Shown here piece by piece: positions 8,650-18,628 of a DNA stretch of 64,000 bases. Numbering within the stretch: position 1 is the stretch's first letter; each line of letters opens with the position of its first letter. The DNA is taken from contig NZ_ARYN01000015.1 in the NCBI RefSeq assembly GCF_002094855.1, positions 82,934 through 146,933 of the forward strand, written 5' to 3'. This DNA is from Zunongwangia atlantica 22II14-10F7 (GTDB lineage Bacteria > Bacteroidota > Bacteroidia > Flavobacteriales > Flavobacteriaceae). Below the pieces are notes generated by a model. That model did no database searches, was not told where the DNA came from, and was given only the letters and a program-made list of their open reading frames with translations. The position numbers and the translations under genes were made by a program.

Positions 8650-10050
8650 ATGAGTACATTAATTGAAAACGATGTTATTACAACGATCAATCCAGCGACA
8701 GGTGAAAAACTTAAGGATTATCCGTTAATGACTAATGAAGAAGCTAGTGAAGCAGTTAAGAAATGTCACGAAGCTTTTGTAGACTGGAAACACAAATCTT
8801 TAGAGGAAAGAGGTGCAGTTCTTAAAAAAATTGCTGAAACTCTTAGAGATTATAAATCTGAATTTTCTCAGCTAATGACCAAAGAGATGGGAAAATTAGT
8901 GAGTCAGGCAGAAGAAGAAATAGATCTTTGTGCTACAATTTGTGAATATACTGCTGAAAATGGCGCTAAAGAATTACAAAACGAACCAGAACGTGAATTA
9001 CCAGGTGGTGGTCGCGGAATTATAACGTATTCTCCAATTGGTGTGATCTACGGAATCCAACCATGGAATTTCCCAGCCTACCAGGTAGTACGTTATGCGA
9101 TCGCAAATCTAATGGCTGGAAACGGAGTGTTGTTAAAACATGCTGAAGGAACCACAGGATCTGGTTTAATGTTGGAGGAAATCTTCGAAAGAGCTGGTTT
9201 ACCTAAAAACTTATTTAAAGTATTGATCATAGATCACGATCAGTCTAATGATATTATCGATAATGATTTTGTTAGAGGAGTAACTTTTACCGGAAGTCCG
9301 AACGGTGGTAGAGCAGTAGCAGAAAAAGCTGCAGGAAACCTTAAAAAGACTGTACTTGAATTAGGATCTAATGATGCGTATTTAGTATTAGATGATGCAG
9401 ATCTTGACACTACAGTAGAATGGAGTGTGAAAGGTAGGATCTATAATAATGGTGAGACCTGCGTGGCTGCAAAAAGATTTGTAGTAACCGAGAAGAATTA
9501 TGATGCGTTCTTAGAAGCATTTACAGAAAAAATGAAGAATGTAAAAATGGGAGATCCTACTAAAGAAGACTCTCAAATAGGACCAATGGCACGTAAAGAT
9601 CTTCGTGAAAAGTTACATGATCAGGTAGAAGAAAGTGTGAAGAACGGAGCGAAAGTGCTTTGTGGAGGAGGAATCCCAGACGGCGATGGGTATTTTTATC
9701 CGGCAACTGTATTGGCAAATGTGAATCCAGGACAACCAGCTTACGATGATGAACTTTTTGGCCCTGTAGCCTCTGTAATTAAAGCAAAGGATGACGAAGA
9801 TGCTATTAGAATTGCAAACGATAGTAGATTTGGTCTTGGTGGCGGAATCTTCTCTAAAGATGAGAAAAAAGCGATCGAGCTAGCCGAAAAGCATTTTGAT
9901 ACAGGAATGGTATTTATTAACTCTTTTGGCGTGGCACAACCAAATATGCCATTTGGAGGAGTTAAAAACTCTGGGTATGGTAGAGAACATGGTGGCTTTG
10001 GGATCAAAGAATTTGTAAACACCAAAGCGATCAATATTTTAGAAGGATAA
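8650..10050 (+). CDS. NAD(P)-dependent succinate-semialdehyde dehydrogenase family protein
   Basis: A 466-residue aldehyde dehydrogenase closest in style to Sad/GabD enzymes that oxidise succinate semialdehyde to succinate. Cofactor motif 'GIQPWNFPAYQV' sits near residue 136, the general-base Glu in 'VLELGSNDAYL' at residue 237, and the nucleophile in 'NNGETCVAAKR' at Cys271. The C-terminal 'PFGGVKNSGYGREHG' is typical of the group. Length matches the shorter Sad subfamily (~460). It appears monocistronic with a strong terminator downstream. The exact aldehyde is inferred, not proven. Confidence 0.85.
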   Translation: MSTLIENDVITTINPATGEKLKDYPLMTNEEASEAVKKCHEAFVDWKHKSLEERGAVLKKIAETLRDYKSEFSQLMTKEMGKLVSQAEEEIDLCATICEYTAENGAKELQNEPERELPGGGRGIITYSPIGVIYGIQPWNFPAYQVVRYAIANLMAGNGVLLKHAEGTTGSGLMLEEIFERAGLPKNLFKVLIIDHDQSNDIIDNDFVRGVTFTGSPNGGRAVAEKAAGNLKKTVLELGSNDAYLVLDDADLDTTVEWSVKGRIYNNGETCVAAKRFVVTEKNYDAFLEAFTEKMKNVKMGDPTKEDSQIGPMARKDLREKLHDQVEESVKNGAKVLCGGGIPDGDGYFYPATVLANVNPGQPAYDDELFGPVASVIKAKDDEDAIRIANDSRFGLGGGIFSKDEKKAIELAEKHFDTGMVFINSFGVAQPNMPFGGVKNSGYGREHGGFGIKEFVNTKAINILEG

Positions 10051-10101
10051 TATTGAACAAATAAAAGACGCTGGATTTAGTTTCAGCGCAATTGGTTGGA
10101 G

Positions 10102-10133
10102 AAAAAGCCGTGAATTAGTTTTCACGGCTTTTT
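10102..10133. terminator. Strong bidirectional terminator after the aldehyde dehydrogenase gene
   Basis: AAAAAGCCGTGAA and TTCACGGCTTTTT form a perfect 13-bp stem around a 6-nt loop. It lies between convergent genes and directly before copy A of the dispersed repeat. Confidence 0.85.
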
Positions 10134-10137
10134 GTAT

Positions 10138-10230
10138 TGGCACCGCCAAAGGGAATAGTACTCCCCCAAGCTTACCTCGAGATTACAAATTTGCTTCCAT
10201 TAATGTGAGCTTGTACCGAGGTGGTTTACT
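10138..10230 (+). repeat. Dispersed intergenic repeat, copy A
   Basis: About 93 bp sharing an ordered series of blocks with 39825-39922 and 58235-58330: GGCACCGCC at the start, then a CTT-CCTCGA block, an AAATTTG block, a GAGCTTG / ACCGAGGT block and GGTTTACT at the end. All copies have the same orientation on the + strand and all are intergenic. This copy lies between two convergent genes. No open frame is seen in it. Confidence 0.65.
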
Positions 10231-10242
10231 TATAGATTTTAT

Positions 10243-10788
10243 TTAATTGATCGTTAGATTTTCGATCGTATTTTCTCCATTGGGATTTACCTGAACGATA
10301 AATAATTTACCGTGTTGTGATTCATCAATATCATTTTTAAAGATTTCTTCTCCAAAAACTGCATTAGCGAAATAAGGTGTGGTATTGGTGTGCCCCACAA
10401 CCAGGACTTTTTTGCCTTTAGTCGCTTTTTTAAATGCATCGGAATTTAATTTAGTGTGATCGTAAATCTGCACCTTAAGTCCTTTACTTTCTGCGGTAGG
10501 TTTCCCGGTTTCTACGGTTCTGATAAAATCTGAACTGTATACCGCATCAAAATCAACTTCAGCAAAAACTCCTTTCCATTTTTGGGCGCGCTCTTTTCCT
10601 TCTTCGGTTAAAGCGGGATTACGGTTTCCGGTATCTGTTGTGTCTTTTTCAGCATGCCTAATAAAATAATAGGTGCTTATTTCATCCAATTTCGGCTTTA
10701 TATTTTCCTCTTTTTTTTGAGGCTGTTGCTGGCAGGAAATGGCAATAAACAGAAAGCTTAAGAACAGATATTTGATGTTTTGCGTCAT
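10243..10788 (-). CDS. Histidine phosphatase family lipoprotein
   Basis: A 181-residue predicted lipoprotein (lipobox 'IAISC', Cys about residue 19) followed by a histidine phosphatase (phosphoglycerate mutase/SixA-like) domain. The catalytic 'FIRHAEK' motif (about residues 43-49), the 'YSSDFIRTVET' segment and the second histidine in 'VVGHTNTTPYF' (about residues 131-141) are all present, so it is probably active. Being anchored outside the cytoplasm, it is more likely a periplasmic phosphatase than a SixA phosphohistidine phosphatase. Substrate unknown. A similarly oriented lipoprotein gene lies 46 bp upstream. Confidence 0.85.
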   Translation of the reverse strand: MTQNIKYLFLSFLFIAISCQQQPQKKEENIKPKLDEISTYYFIRHAEKDTTDTGNRNPALTEEGKERAQKWKGVFAEVDFDAVYSSDFIRTVETGKPTAESKGLKVQIYDHTKLNSDAFKKATKGKKVLVVGHTNTTPYFANAVFGEEIFKNDIDESQHGKLFIVQVNPNGENTIENLTIN

Positions 10789-10833
10789 AATTTTTTTGAT
10801 TTAGTTTGAATTGAAAAGATAAGCGAAGTCTGA

Positions 10834-11937
10834 TTATTCCTCAAAATCTATCTCCATTAAGATTAGCTGCGTTAATTGTCTTCCGAAGCTATTGAAATTA
10901 TTATCTGAAATTAACAATAGAGATTGTTTCCCATTTTCCAGTGTGGGGCCAAAGCACATTCCTTCAATATTATCGATAATTTTATCTGTTAGTTGGTCTT
11001 TTACAGATTTAAAATCGAAGACTAAACGTTTTCTAGCTGGTGAAAAGCTAGCTTTTTTTAGCGATTCTTTATCCAGAATATTAGTTGCTCTTTTGGTATC
11101 TACATCAAAAATCTTAACAGTATTACTATGCGAACCATGTCCTGCTGAAAATGCACGTTCTAGCACTAAAAAATTACCCGGTTTGTATTCTAAAAGTTCG
11201 GTTACGCCATTTATTGCAAAATACATCCATGGGATTTTTGAAATTCCGTCTAAACGATAGGCAAATTGATTGGTAGCTTGTTTAGTTTCTTTATCAAAAT
11301 AAGTAATTCTGGTAAAAGATTTTGTAGAGAATAATTTAGGTTTAGGGCCATCTTTTACTAACGGAAGTTCTGTAGCTACCCAAAATCCTTTGTTATCTAC
11401 AGCTTCTGCCAAACCTTCAAAAACTCCGTTATGCCTTGGTTTTTGTTCGCCGGTTGCTGTAAAATGCTGCGGAATTTCAAAAGCATCCTTAAAATTACCA
11501 TTTTCATCTAAAATAAATACTGAAGGATCTTTTTGGTTATTAATGCTTCCTTCACTGCTAATGTAAACCTGCTTTTCTCCAGGGGAAAATCGAATCGCTT
11601 CAGGATCTAAAGTATGTTCTTTAAAAAATTCAGCAGATCTTTCGATCATTACCGTTTTTTTGAAGTTTACAGTGTCAATTTTATTTCCTGCCAGATCAAT
11701 TTCAGCTTCATAGAAACGCGCATCAGATGGGGTGTCGACAATAAGGTAATATTTGCCGTTTTTATAATCGATTCCAGATAATCCGCCAACTTTAGTATCG
11801 TCTAAGCTAAGATCTTTATCGATCACATATTCGTCTAGAAACTTAATTTTTATTCTGTCGTCTTCAATTTTTCTGGTGGTTGCACATGAACAAAAAAGCA
11901 GCCCCAAAATGGCCAATATTGGTAATTTCTTCATCAT
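10834..11937 (-). CDS. Esterase-like activity of phytase family lipoprotein
   Basis: A 367-residue predicted lipoprotein (lipobox 'LLFCSC' ending near residue 18) with the 'esterase-like activity of phytase' domain (Phytase-like, PF13449 style). Recognisable pieces are 'VGGLSGIDYKNGKYYLIVD' split at the first blade, 'TLDPEAIRF' (about residue 135) and 'GLAEAVDNKGFWVATE' (about residue 175). The fold is expected to be a beta-propeller in the periplasm. Activity in this group is poorly defined, so phosphatase or esterase is only a family label. It is probably co-transcribed with the downstream histidine phosphatase gene, which would make a two-gene periplasmic phosphate/ester unit. Confidence 0.8.
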   Translation of the reverse strand: MMKKLPILAILGLLFCSCATTRKIEDDRIKIKFLDEYVIDKDLSLDDTKVGGLSGIDYKNGKYYLIVDTPSDARFYEAEIDLAGNKIDTVNFKKTVMIERSAEFFKEHTLDPEAIRFSPGEKQVYISSEGSINNQKDPSVFILDENGNFKDAFEIPQHFTATGEQKPRHNGVFEGLAEAVDNKGFWVATELPLVKDGPKPKLFSTKSFTRITYFDKETKQATNQFAYRLDGISKIPWMYFAINGVTELLEYKPGNFLVLERAFSAGHGSHSNTVKIFDVDTKRATNILDKESLKKASFSPARKRLVFDFKSVKDQLTDKIIDNIEGMCFGPTLENGKQSLLLISDNNFNSFGRQLTQLILMEIDFEE

Positions 11938-12051
11938 AATTTTTTTCAGGATAAAAATAACAAAAGCTTAAGTAAAATATGGCGATTCCTTATGATTAAT
12001 CGGTATTTGGTTGATGTAAATTTATATTGTTAACCAATAAAATCAAGTGTT

Positions 12052-12237
12052 ATGAATAGTGATCAATTAGAAGGAAAATGGAAACAGGTGAAAGGTGAAT
12101 TCAAACAGAAGTACGGTGAAATAACAGATGATGATGCAACCTATGCTGAAGGGAAATTTGATGAAATGCTTGGAAGGTTACAGGAAAAAACCGGCAAAAC
12201 CAAGCAAGAGTTGAAGTACGAGATAGAGCAGTGGTAA
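12052..12237 (+). CDS. CsbD family stress protein
   Basis: A 61-residue hydrophilic protein of the CsbD family. It shows the family pattern 'QLEGKWKQVKGEFKQKYG' then 'GKFDEMLGRLQEKTGKTK'. Members are small, largely helical and often induced by general stress; no enzymatic function is known. It is monocistronic, with a bidirectional terminator shared with clpB immediately downstream. Finding it next to the chaperone clpB is suggestive of a stress context, but the genes converge and are not co-transcribed. Confidence 0.9.
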   Translation: MNSDQLEGKWKQVKGEFKQKYGEITDDDATYAEGKFDEMLGRLQEKTGKTKQELKYEIEQW

Positions 12238-12262
12238 TTTGATGCTTTATGCCGGTAATAAG

Positions 12263-12292
12263 AAAGGGACTGTAATTTACAGTCCCTTTTTT
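12263..12292. terminator. Bidirectional terminator between csbD-like gene and clpB
   Basis: AAAGGGACTGTAA and TTACAGTCCCTTT (almost continuous palindrome) with T-runs on both sides, placed between convergent genes. Confidence 0.85.
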
Positions 12293-12314
12293 AATGCTTA
12301 TTTTCTTTCTTCGA

Positions 12315-14921
12315 TTATTCAGAAGCCGTTAATTCTTCCTGATTTCTGAATACTAAATTATCGTCAAATTCATCTAATAAGATGATACTATCGGTATGAA
12401 TATTTCCTGAAAGGATTTCTTTAGAAAGTTTATTCAACACCTCTTTTTGAACCGTTCTTTTTACCGGTCTTGCGCCAAATTGTGGATCGAAACCTCGTTT
12501 TGCAAGGAAAGCTAAAGCTTGTTCTGTAGCATCTAAAACAATGTTTTGTTTTGCCAGCATTTTCTTCACACCTTTTAACTGAAGATCTACAATTCGTTTA
12601 ATATCTTTTTGTGTTAAAGGAGTGAACATTACAATATCGTCGATACGGTTTATAAATTCTGGTCTTACACTTTGTTTTAGTACGCCAAGAACTTCAGTTT
12701 TTGCCGCTTCCATTGCGGTTTCAACATCCTGGATCGCTTCAAATTTATCCTGAATAATCTGGCTTCCCATATTCGAAGTCATAATAATGATGGTGTTCTT
12801 AAAGTCGGCCAAACGTCCCTTGTTATCTGTTAGGCGTCCTTCATCAAGCACCTGTAACAGGATGTTAAACGTGTCTGGATGCGCTTTTTCGATCTCATCC
12901 AAGAGTACAACTGAATATGGTTTACGTCTAACAGCCTCAGTTAACTGTCCGCCTTCGTCGTAACCAACATATCCCGGAGGAGCACCAACTAAACGGCTTA
13001 CCGAATGACGCTCCTGGTATTCGCTCATATCGATTCTGGTCATTGCCGATTCGTCATCGAATAAATATTCTGCCAGTGCTTTCGCTAATTCAGTTTTACC
13101 AACTCCGGTTGTTCCTAGGAATAAGAAGGATCCAATTGGTCTATTCTGATCCTGTAATCCAGCACGACTTCTACGAACGGCATCACTTACGGCAACAATT
13201 GCTTCTTCCTGTCCTACAACGCGACGGTGTAATTCGTCTTCTAGTCGAAGTAATTTTTCACGTTCGCTTTGTAACATTTTAGTTACCGGAATTCCCGTCC
13301 ATTTTGCAACAACTTCAGCAATATCATCGTTAGTAACTTCTTCCTGAATTAAAGATTTACCACTTTCTTTTTGCTGAACTTCTTTCTGAAGTCGCTCTAA
13401 TTTCTCCTGGGCTTCCTTGATTTTTCCATAACGTAGCTCGGCAACCTTTCCGTAGTCACCTTCACGCTCGGCACGCTCGGCTTCCAATTTATATTCTTCA
13501 ATTTCAGATTTAGCTCCCTGGATGTTATCTACAACTTCTTTCTCATTTTTCCATTGTGCATGAATTTCATTTCGCTCTTCCTTAAGATTCGCTAAATCTG
13601 CATGTAAAGATTTAAGTTTTGCTTCATCCTTTTCGCGTTTAATTGCTTCGATCTCGATTTCCAGCTGCATGATCTTACGATCTAAAACATCTAACTCTTC
13701 TGGTTTCGAGTTGATCTCCATTCGAAGTTTAGAAGCAGCTTCATCCATAAGATCGATCGCCTTATCTGGCAAAAATCGATTAGTGATATAACGTTGCGAT
13801 AGTTCCACCGCTGCGATAATCGCTTCATCCTTAATTCTAACTTTGTGGTGTTGCTCGTATTTTTCTTTAATACCACGAAGTATCGAGATCGCACTTTCTG
13901 TGTCTGGTTCTTCAACCATCACTTTTTGGAAACGGCGTTCTAAGGCTTTATCTTTTTCAAAATACTTTTGATATTCATCTAAAGTGGTCGCTCCAATCGC
14001 TCTAAGCTCGCCACGGGCAAGTGCAGGTTTTAGAATGTTTGCGGCATCCATTGCGCCCTGGCCACCACCGGCACCAACAAGTGTATGAATCTCATCGATA
14101 AAAAGAACAATATTACCATCGCTGCCGGTTACTTCTTTAATAACCGCTTTTAAACGTTCTTCGAATTCTCCTTTAAATTTAGCTCCAGCAATTAGCGCTC
14201 CCATATCCAAAGAGAAAATTTGTTTCTTCTTAAGATTTTCAGGAACATCACCAGCTACGATACGATGTGCTAAACCTTCAGCAATCGCAGTTTTACCGGT
14301 ACCGGGCTCACCAACAAGCATTGGGTTGTTCTTGGTTCTACGCGATAAGATCTGTAAGATTCGGCGTATTTCTTCATCTCTACCGATTACAGGATCCAGT
14401 TTTCCGGTTTCTGCTAATTGGTTAAGGTTTTTCGCATACTTATTTAAAGAGTTATACGTTTCTTCAGCACTTTGAGAAGTTACACGATCTCCCTTTCTTA
14501 ATTCTTCGATAGCTGCTTTAAGACCTTTTTCAGTAGCACCCTGATCTTTGAGGATCTGAGAAATTTTACTGGAAGATTTAAAGATTGCCAGTATTAAATG
14601 TTCTACAGAAACATACTCATCGTTCATTTTTTTGGCAATGCTCGATGCTTCGTTCACTGTTTTGCCGGCCTCCCGACTTAACATGATATCGCCACCGCTA
14701 ACTTTTGGAAAACTCTGAAGTGTGTTATCCAAAATTTGATTAAAGAGGTTAACGTTAATGTTCAGTTTTTTCAGCAAAAAAGGAGTAACATTTTCATCTA
14801 CGATCGTAATCGCTTTAAATAAATGCTCATTTTCGATTTGCTGATGGCCCATCTCTTGAGCAAGCTGCTGTGCCTGCTGAATGGCCTCTTGTGATTTTAT
14901 GGTGAAATGATTAAAGTTCAT
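12315..14921 (-). CDS. clpB: ATP-dependent chaperone ClpB
   Basis: An 868-residue ClpB disaggregase, which works with DnaK to resolubilise aggregated proteins. Two Clp N-terminal repeats (residues 1-145) are followed by AAA domain 1 with Walker A 'GEPGTGKT' (204-211), the coiled-coil middle domain (about 410-525, rich in E/K/R) that separates ClpB from ClpA/C, and AAA domain 2 with 'GTTGVGKTE' near residue 605 and '[11 protein letters not shown]' as Walker B. Length is standard. It is monocistronic. I see no CIRCE-like inverted repeat immediately upstream. Confidence 0.97.
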   Translation of the reverse strand: MNFNHFTIKSQEAIQQAQQLAQEMGHQQIENEHLFKAITIVDENVTPFLLKKLNINVNLFNQILDNTLQSFPKVSGGDIMLSREAGKTVNEASSIAKKMNDEYVSVEHLILAIFKSSSKISQILKDQGATEKGLKAAIEELRKGDRVTSQSAEETYNSLNKYAKNLNQLAETGKLDPVIGRDEEIRRILQILSRRTKNNPMLVGEPGTGKTAIAEGLAHRIVAGDVPENLKKKQIFSLDMGALIAGAKFKGEFEERLKAVIKEVTGSDGNIVLFIDEIHTLVGAGGGQGAMDAANILKPALARGELRAIGATTLDEYQKYFEKDKALERRFQKVMVEEPDTESAISILRGIKEKYEQHHKVRIKDEAIIAAVELSQRYITNRFLPDKAIDLMDEAASKLRMEINSKPEELDVLDRKIMQLEIEIEAIKREKDEAKLKSLHADLANLKEERNEIHAQWKNEKEVVDNIQGAKSEIEEYKLEAERAEREGDYGKVAELRYGKIKEAQEKLERLQKEVQQKESGKSLIQEEVTNDDIAEVVAKWTGIPVTKMLQSEREKLLRLEDELHRRVVGQEEAIVAVSDAVRRSRAGLQDQNRPIGSFLFLGTTGVGKTELAKALAEYLFDDESAMTRIDMSEYQERHSVSRLVGAPPGYVGYDEGGQLTEAVRRKPYSVVLLDEIEKAHPDTFNILLQVLDEGRLTDNKGRLADFKNTIIIMTSNMGSQIIQDKFEAIQDVETAMEAAKTEVLGVLKQSVRPEFINRIDDIVMFTPLTQKDIKRIVDLQLKGVKKMLAKQNIVLDATEQALAFLAKRGFDPQFGARPVKRTVQKEVLNKLSKEILSGNIHTDSIILLDEFDDNLVFRNQEELTASE

Positions 14922-15077
14922 AGTCTTTTTGTTTTTTGAATTCTAAATAGCAAATGCTGTACCTTATGAATAATTAGACAAAATGGCATTATTTTTAAAT
15001 AATCTTAAGACAAAACGACAGTTTTTGTATTTATACTGAAAATCTTTTAATTTGTGTAATCATCTGGTTTTAAGGTG

Positions 15078-15086
15078 TATCTTTGC
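15078..15086 (+). promoter_or_regulatory. Predicted -7 box for ytxJ
   Basis: TATCTTTGC matches the Bacteroidota TAnnTTTG element. It lies 14 bp before the ATG at 15100, inside a longer in-frame reading frame that begins at 15052, and so decides the start. Confidence 0.6.
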
Positions 15087-15099
15087 AAAAAATTTAAGT

Positions 15100-15495
15100 A
15101 TGGGAATTTTTGATAAAATGTTTGGAGGAGGAGAGAAGGAGTCGAAAAATGAGTCTACATTACAGTGGACTCCCTTAAATGATATATCGCAGTTAGAGAT
15201 AGCTGAAATGGAATCGCAGCAGCAATTGGTTGGAATATTAAAACATTCTACAAGGTGCGGAATTAGCCGAATGGTGTTAAGACAATTTGAAAATTCTTAT
15301 GATCTACCTGAAGATGCACCGGTGAAATTATACTTTTTAGACTTGCTAAGCCACCGAGATATCTCGAATGAAATTGCAAATCGATTTAAGGTAATGCACG
15401 AGAGTCCGCAGCTTATCTTACTTAAAGAAAAATTGGTAGTACACCATAGTTCCCATCAAGACATTGATAGCGAAAATCTCAAAGAATTTATATAA
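15100..15495 (+). CDS. ytxJ: Bacillithiol system redox-active protein YtxJ
   Basis: A 131-residue thioredoxin-fold protein of the DUF2847/YtxJ family, a proposed bacilliredoxin that reduces protein-bacillithiol mixed disulfides. The single-Cys active site is 'KHSTRCGISRMVLRQF' (Cys about residue 53), followed by the cis-Pro loop region 'MHESPQLILLKE'. An alternative ATG at 15052 would add 16 residues. It is rejected because a -7 box lies at 15078-15086 and because 'MGIFDKMFGG' is a natural N-terminus. The family suggests this organism makes bacillithiol; no bsh genes are in the window. Confidence 0.85.
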   Translation: MGIFDKMFGGGEKESKNESTLQWTPLNDISQLEIAEMESQQQLVGILKHSTRCGISRMVLRQFENSYDLPEDAPVKLYFLDLLSHRDISNEIANRFKVMHESPQLILLKEKLVVHHSSHQDIDSENLKEFI

Positions 15496-15615
15496 AATTT
15501 GAATATTTTCTTTTTTTAATTTAATTTTAGAAACCTTTGTTAAAGATTATTAATCAATATTTCAAAAAGGTTCATCATTTGTAATTTTGAATCAGGTTTA
15601 AAGATTAATCAAGTT

Positions 15616-15822
15616 ATGGATAAAGAGATAGATTTTAAAGAACTGGAAAGAAGATGGGAAGCCATCAAAAAAGGTCAGGAAACCGAAAGACAGAAAAGAG
15701 AGTTCCAAGACTACAGCAATGCAAATCTCCCGGAAGATCGAGAGAAAGAAAGTAGCGATAAGAAAGCTGCTGAAGCTACGCTGCGCGAGTCGAGGGAATT
15801 TAGAAGCTATAGCCGACAATAA
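15616..15822 (+). CDS. Small highly charged protein of unknown function
   Basis: A 68-residue hydrophilic protein, about half charged residues, with no signal peptide or membrane segment. It looks entirely helical: 'FKELERRWEAIKKGQETERQ' at the start, later 'EDREKESSDKKAAEATLRE', then an aromatic tail 'FRSYSRQ'. The ATG is preceded by a ~120-bp AT-rich spacer and the frame is followed closely by a strong terminator, which supports a real gene. An overlapping antisense frame exists but is less coding-like. I do not recognise a family. Confidence 0.6.
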   Translation: MDKEIDFKELERRWEAIKKGQETERQKREFQDYSNANLPEDREKESSDKKAAEATLRESREFRSYSRQ

Positions 15823-15824
15823 AT

Positions 15825-15856
15825 AAAAAAAGCTGCCATGATTTGGCAGCTTTTTT
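15825..15856. terminator. Bidirectional terminator before fahA
   Basis: AAAAAAGCTGCCA and TGGCAGCTTTTTT form a 13-bp stem with a short loop (TGATT), with T-runs for both converging genes. Confidence 0.85.
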
Positions 15857-15880
15857 TATTACCTGTTTTTAAGGTACAGG

Positions 15881-17170
15881 TTATTTCTTTTTAGGTTCGA
15901 ATACTGGTAAAATTTTGGTGTTAATTTCACCAAAACCAATTCGTACGCTCTCATTTTCACAGTGACCTCTCATTATAACCGTATCATTATCTTCGATAAA
16001 GCTACGCGAACTTCCGTCCCCCAATTTTAATGGTTTTTCACCTTTCCAGGAAAGTTCTAACATACTACCATAAGTATCTGGTGTTGGCCCAGAAATTGTT
16101 CCTGAAGCCATCATATCTCCAGAGTTTACAGGGCATCCATTAATAGTATGATGCGCCAATTGCTGACTCATATTCCAATACAAATATTTATAATTTGTCT
16201 TCGATAGTAAGTTTTCTTCGCTTCCTTCTGGTTTTAAGTAAACTTCAAGATTTATGTCGAAGCTCTTATTACCACTGTACTGTAAGTAAGACATTAGTTC
16301 TTTTTCTGGTTTAGGACCTTCTGTTCTAAAAGGTTCTAAAGCATCCATAGTTACAATCCAGGGAGAGATTGAAGAAGCAAAGTTTTTGGCTAAGAATGGC
16401 CCAAGTGGAGCATATTCCCATTTTTGGATATCACGAGCACTCCAGTCGTTAAACATAACCATTCCAAAAATATAGTCTTCAGCTTCGTCTACAGGAATTG
16501 GCTCTCCCAATAAGTTAGCATCTGTGGTGATAAAGGCCATTTCCATTTCAAAATCTACCTGTTTTGACGGTCCAAAAACCGGTTCTTTAGCACCTTCTGG
16601 CATTGTTTGCCCCTTTGGACGATGAATAGGAATATGACTGGTAACTATAGAAGAACTTCTACCATGATATCCAACCGGAATATGAAGCCAGTTTGGTAGC
16701 AGTGCATTCTCTTTATCTCTAAACATACTACCTACATTAGTTGCATGTTCTTTACTAGAATAAAAATCGGTATAATCGCCAACCTGCACCGGCATTTGCA
16801 TTTCAATCTCATCTAGAGTGAAAAGCACTACATTACGGTGCTCCTGGTTATTTTTTAAGGTTTCGTTCTTCTCGTCAAAAATTTTGGCAATTCGGTTTCT
16901 AACTAAACGCCAGGTTTTTTTACCATCTGAAATAAAATCATTTAAAGTATCCTGAAGAAAAATATCATCGGTCAAAGGAATACCCTCAAAGTAACCAAGC
17001 TGATGTAAAGCACCAAGATCGATCGCAAAATCACCGATTCTGGTTCCGATAGTAATGATATCATCTCTGGTTAAAAAGACACCAAAAGGGATGTTCTGAA
17101 TAGGGAAATCAGTATCCTTAGGAATGTCTAACCAGGTTTTTCTTGTAGGATCGTTTGCGGTAATTGACAT
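15881..17170 (-). CDS. fahA: Fumarylacetoacetase
   Basis: A 429-residue fumarylacetoacetase, the last enzyme of tyrosine/phenylalanine catabolism, splitting fumarylacetoacetate into fumarate and acetoacetate. The N-terminal SH3-like domain ('NIPFGVFLTRDD') is followed by the catalytic FAH domain: 'PVGYHGRSSSIV' (about residues 171-182), metal-binding 'VDFEMEMAFI' (about 214-223), 'MVMFNDWSARDIQKWEY' and 'MASGTISGPTPDTYG' near the C-terminus. Length equals that of full FAH enzymes. Other genes of the pathway are not nearby. glyA diverges from it 108 bp away. Confidence 0.95.
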   Translation of the reverse strand: MSITANDPTRKTWLDIPKDTDFPIQNIPFGVFLTRDDIITIGTRIGDFAIDLGALHQLGYFEGIPLTDDIFLQDTLNDFISDGKKTWRLVRNRIAKIFDEKNETLKNNQEHRNVVLFTLDEIEMQMPVQVGDYTDFYSSKEHATNVGSMFRDKENALLPNWLHIPVGYHGRSSSIVTSHIPIHRPKGQTMPEGAKEPVFGPSKQVDFEMEMAFITTDANLLGEPIPVDEAEDYIFGMVMFNDWSARDIQKWEYAPLGPFLAKNFASSISPWIVTMDALEPFRTEGPKPEKELMSYLQYSGNKSFDINLEVYLKPEGSEENLLSKTNYKYLYWNMSQQLAHHTINGCPVNSGDMMASGTISGPTPDTYGSMLELSWKGEKPLKLGDGSSRSFIEDNDTVIMRGHCENESVRIGFGEINTKILPVFEPKKK

Positions 17171-17244
17171 AGAAAAATAAAAATTTGTTAAAATCTGATT
17201 GATTCAAATATATTATTTTCCTGTAATTAACCGAATGTATTTAT

Positions 17245-17252
17245 TACTTTTG
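17245..17252 (+). promoter_or_regulatory. Predicted -7 box for glyA
   Basis: TACTTTTG fits TAnnTTTG, 27 bp before the glyA ATG. No glycine or purine-type riboswitch is seen in the 108-bp intergenic region. Confidence 0.5.
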
Positions 17253-17278
17253 ATGAATATTTAACGTAAATATTTAAG

Positions 17279-18553
17279 ATGCAACGAGATACAATAATTT
17301 TTGATTTAATCGAGAAGGAAAAAGAGCGTCAACTACATGGTTTAGAGCTTATTGCAAGTGAAAACTTTGTGAGTGATCAGGTAATGGAAGCTGCCGGATC
17401 TGTACTTACCAACAAGTATGCAGAGGGATATCCCGGTAAACGTTACTATGGTGGGTGTGAAGTTGTAGATGAGGTAGAACAGTTAGCTATAGATCGCTTA
17501 AAAGAACTTTTTGGTGCTGAATATGCTAACGTGCAGCCACACTCTGGTTCACAAGCTAACACTGCTGTTTTTCAGGCCTGTTTAAAGCCAGGTGAAAAAT
17601 TCTTAGGTTTCGATCTTTCTCACGGTGGGCATTTAACACATGGTTCTCCGGTAAACTTTTCAGGTAGATTATATGAGCCTGTCTTTTATGGAGTAGATAA
17701 AGAAACCGGACTTATCGATTACGATAAAGTTGCAGAGATTGCAGAAAAAGAAAAACCAAAAATGATTATTGCAGGAGCCTCTGCATATTCTCGTGAAATA
17801 GATTATAAAAGATTTAGAGAGATTGCAGATAGCGTTGGTGCTATTTTATTTGCAGATATTGCTCATCCTGCTGGCCTTATCGCTAAAGGTGTTATTGGAG
17901 ATCCAATCCCACATTGTCATATTGTAACTTCTACAACTCATAAAACACTTCGTGGCCCACGTGGTGGAATTATAATGATGGGAAAAGATTTTGATAATCC
18001 TTTTGGAGAAAAATTGAAAAATGGAAGTCTTAAGAAAATGTCTGCTATTTTAAATAGTGCAATTTTCCCAGGAAATCAGGGTGGTCCTTTAGAGCATATT
18101 ATCGCTGCTAAAGCGGTTGCTTTTGGAGAAGCTTTAACCGATGAGTTTTTGCATTATGCTGTACAGGTGAAGAAAAATGCTAAGGTAATGGCAGAAGCTT
18201 TTGTTGAAAAAGACTACCAAATCATTTCTGGCGGAACTGATAATCACTGTATGCTTATCGATCTTAGAAATAAAGGAGTAAGCGGTAAAGAAGCTGAAGA
18301 AGCTTTAACCAAAGCAGATATTACGGTTAACAAAAATATGGTGCCATTTGATGATAAATCACCTTTTGTAACTTCTGGAATTAGAATTGGTACTGCTGCC
18401 GTAACAACAAGAGGTTTGGTTGAAAAAGATATGCCTAAGATCGTAGAATTGATCGATAAGGTAATTTCTAATATTGATAACGATGCTAAATTAGCTGAAG
18501 TAAAATCTGAAGTGAATGCCCTAATGCATGGTCGTCCACTTTTTAAAGCTTAA
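17279..18553 (+). CDS. glyA: Serine hydroxymethyltransferase
   Basis: A 424-residue PLP enzyme that interconverts serine and glycine with tetrahydrofolate, supplying one-carbon units. Signature pieces are '[13 protein letters not shown]' (about residues 21-33), '[15 protein letters not shown]', and the PLP-lysine motif '[14 protein letters not shown]' (Lys222). The C-terminal '[13 protein letters not shown]' is also standard. The start '[18 protein letters not shown]' is the family N-terminus. Monocistronic, with a strong terminator 21 bp downstream. Confidence 0.97.
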   Translation: MQRDTIIFDLIEKEKERQLHGLELIASENFVSDQVMEAAGSVLTNKYAEGYPGKRYYGGCEVVDEVEQLAIDRLKELFGAEYANVQPHSGSQANTAVFQACLKPGEKFLGFDLSHGGHLTHGSPVNFSGRLYEPVFYGVDKETGLIDYDKVAEIAEKEKPKMIIAGASAYSREIDYKRFREIADSVGAILFADIAHPAGLIAKGVIGDPIPHCHIVTSTTHKTLRGPRGGIIMMGKDFDNPFGEKLKNGSLKKMSAILNSAIFPGNQGGPLEHIIAAKAVAFGEALTDEFLHYAVQVKKNAKVMAEAFVEKDYQIISGGTDNHCMLIDLRNKGVSGKEAEEALTKADITVNKNMVPFDDKSPFVTSGIRIGTAAVTTRGLVEKDMPKIVELIDKVISNIDNDAKLAEVKSEVNALMHGRPLFKA

Positions 18554-18574
18554 GCTATTTTTACCAATATTATA

Positions 18575-18607
18575 TAAAAAAAGCTACCAATTTTGGTAGC
18601 TTTTTTT
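18575..18607. terminator. Terminator after glyA
   Basis: AAAAAAAGCTACCAA and TTGGTAGCTTTTTTT form an almost perfect palindrome with T-runs both ways. Confidence 0.85.
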
Positions 18608-18628
18608 GTTCGTTTCTGGATCGATCGA

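Noticed and set aside
15598..15819. 73-residue minus-strand frame
   Set aside because: Antisense to the 68-residue charged protein. It has a hydrophobic stretch from the complement of Lys/Glu codons, and no start signals.
17171..17278. Possible riboswitch upstream of glyA
   Set aside because: No recognisable aptamer core in 108 bp, only a promoter box.
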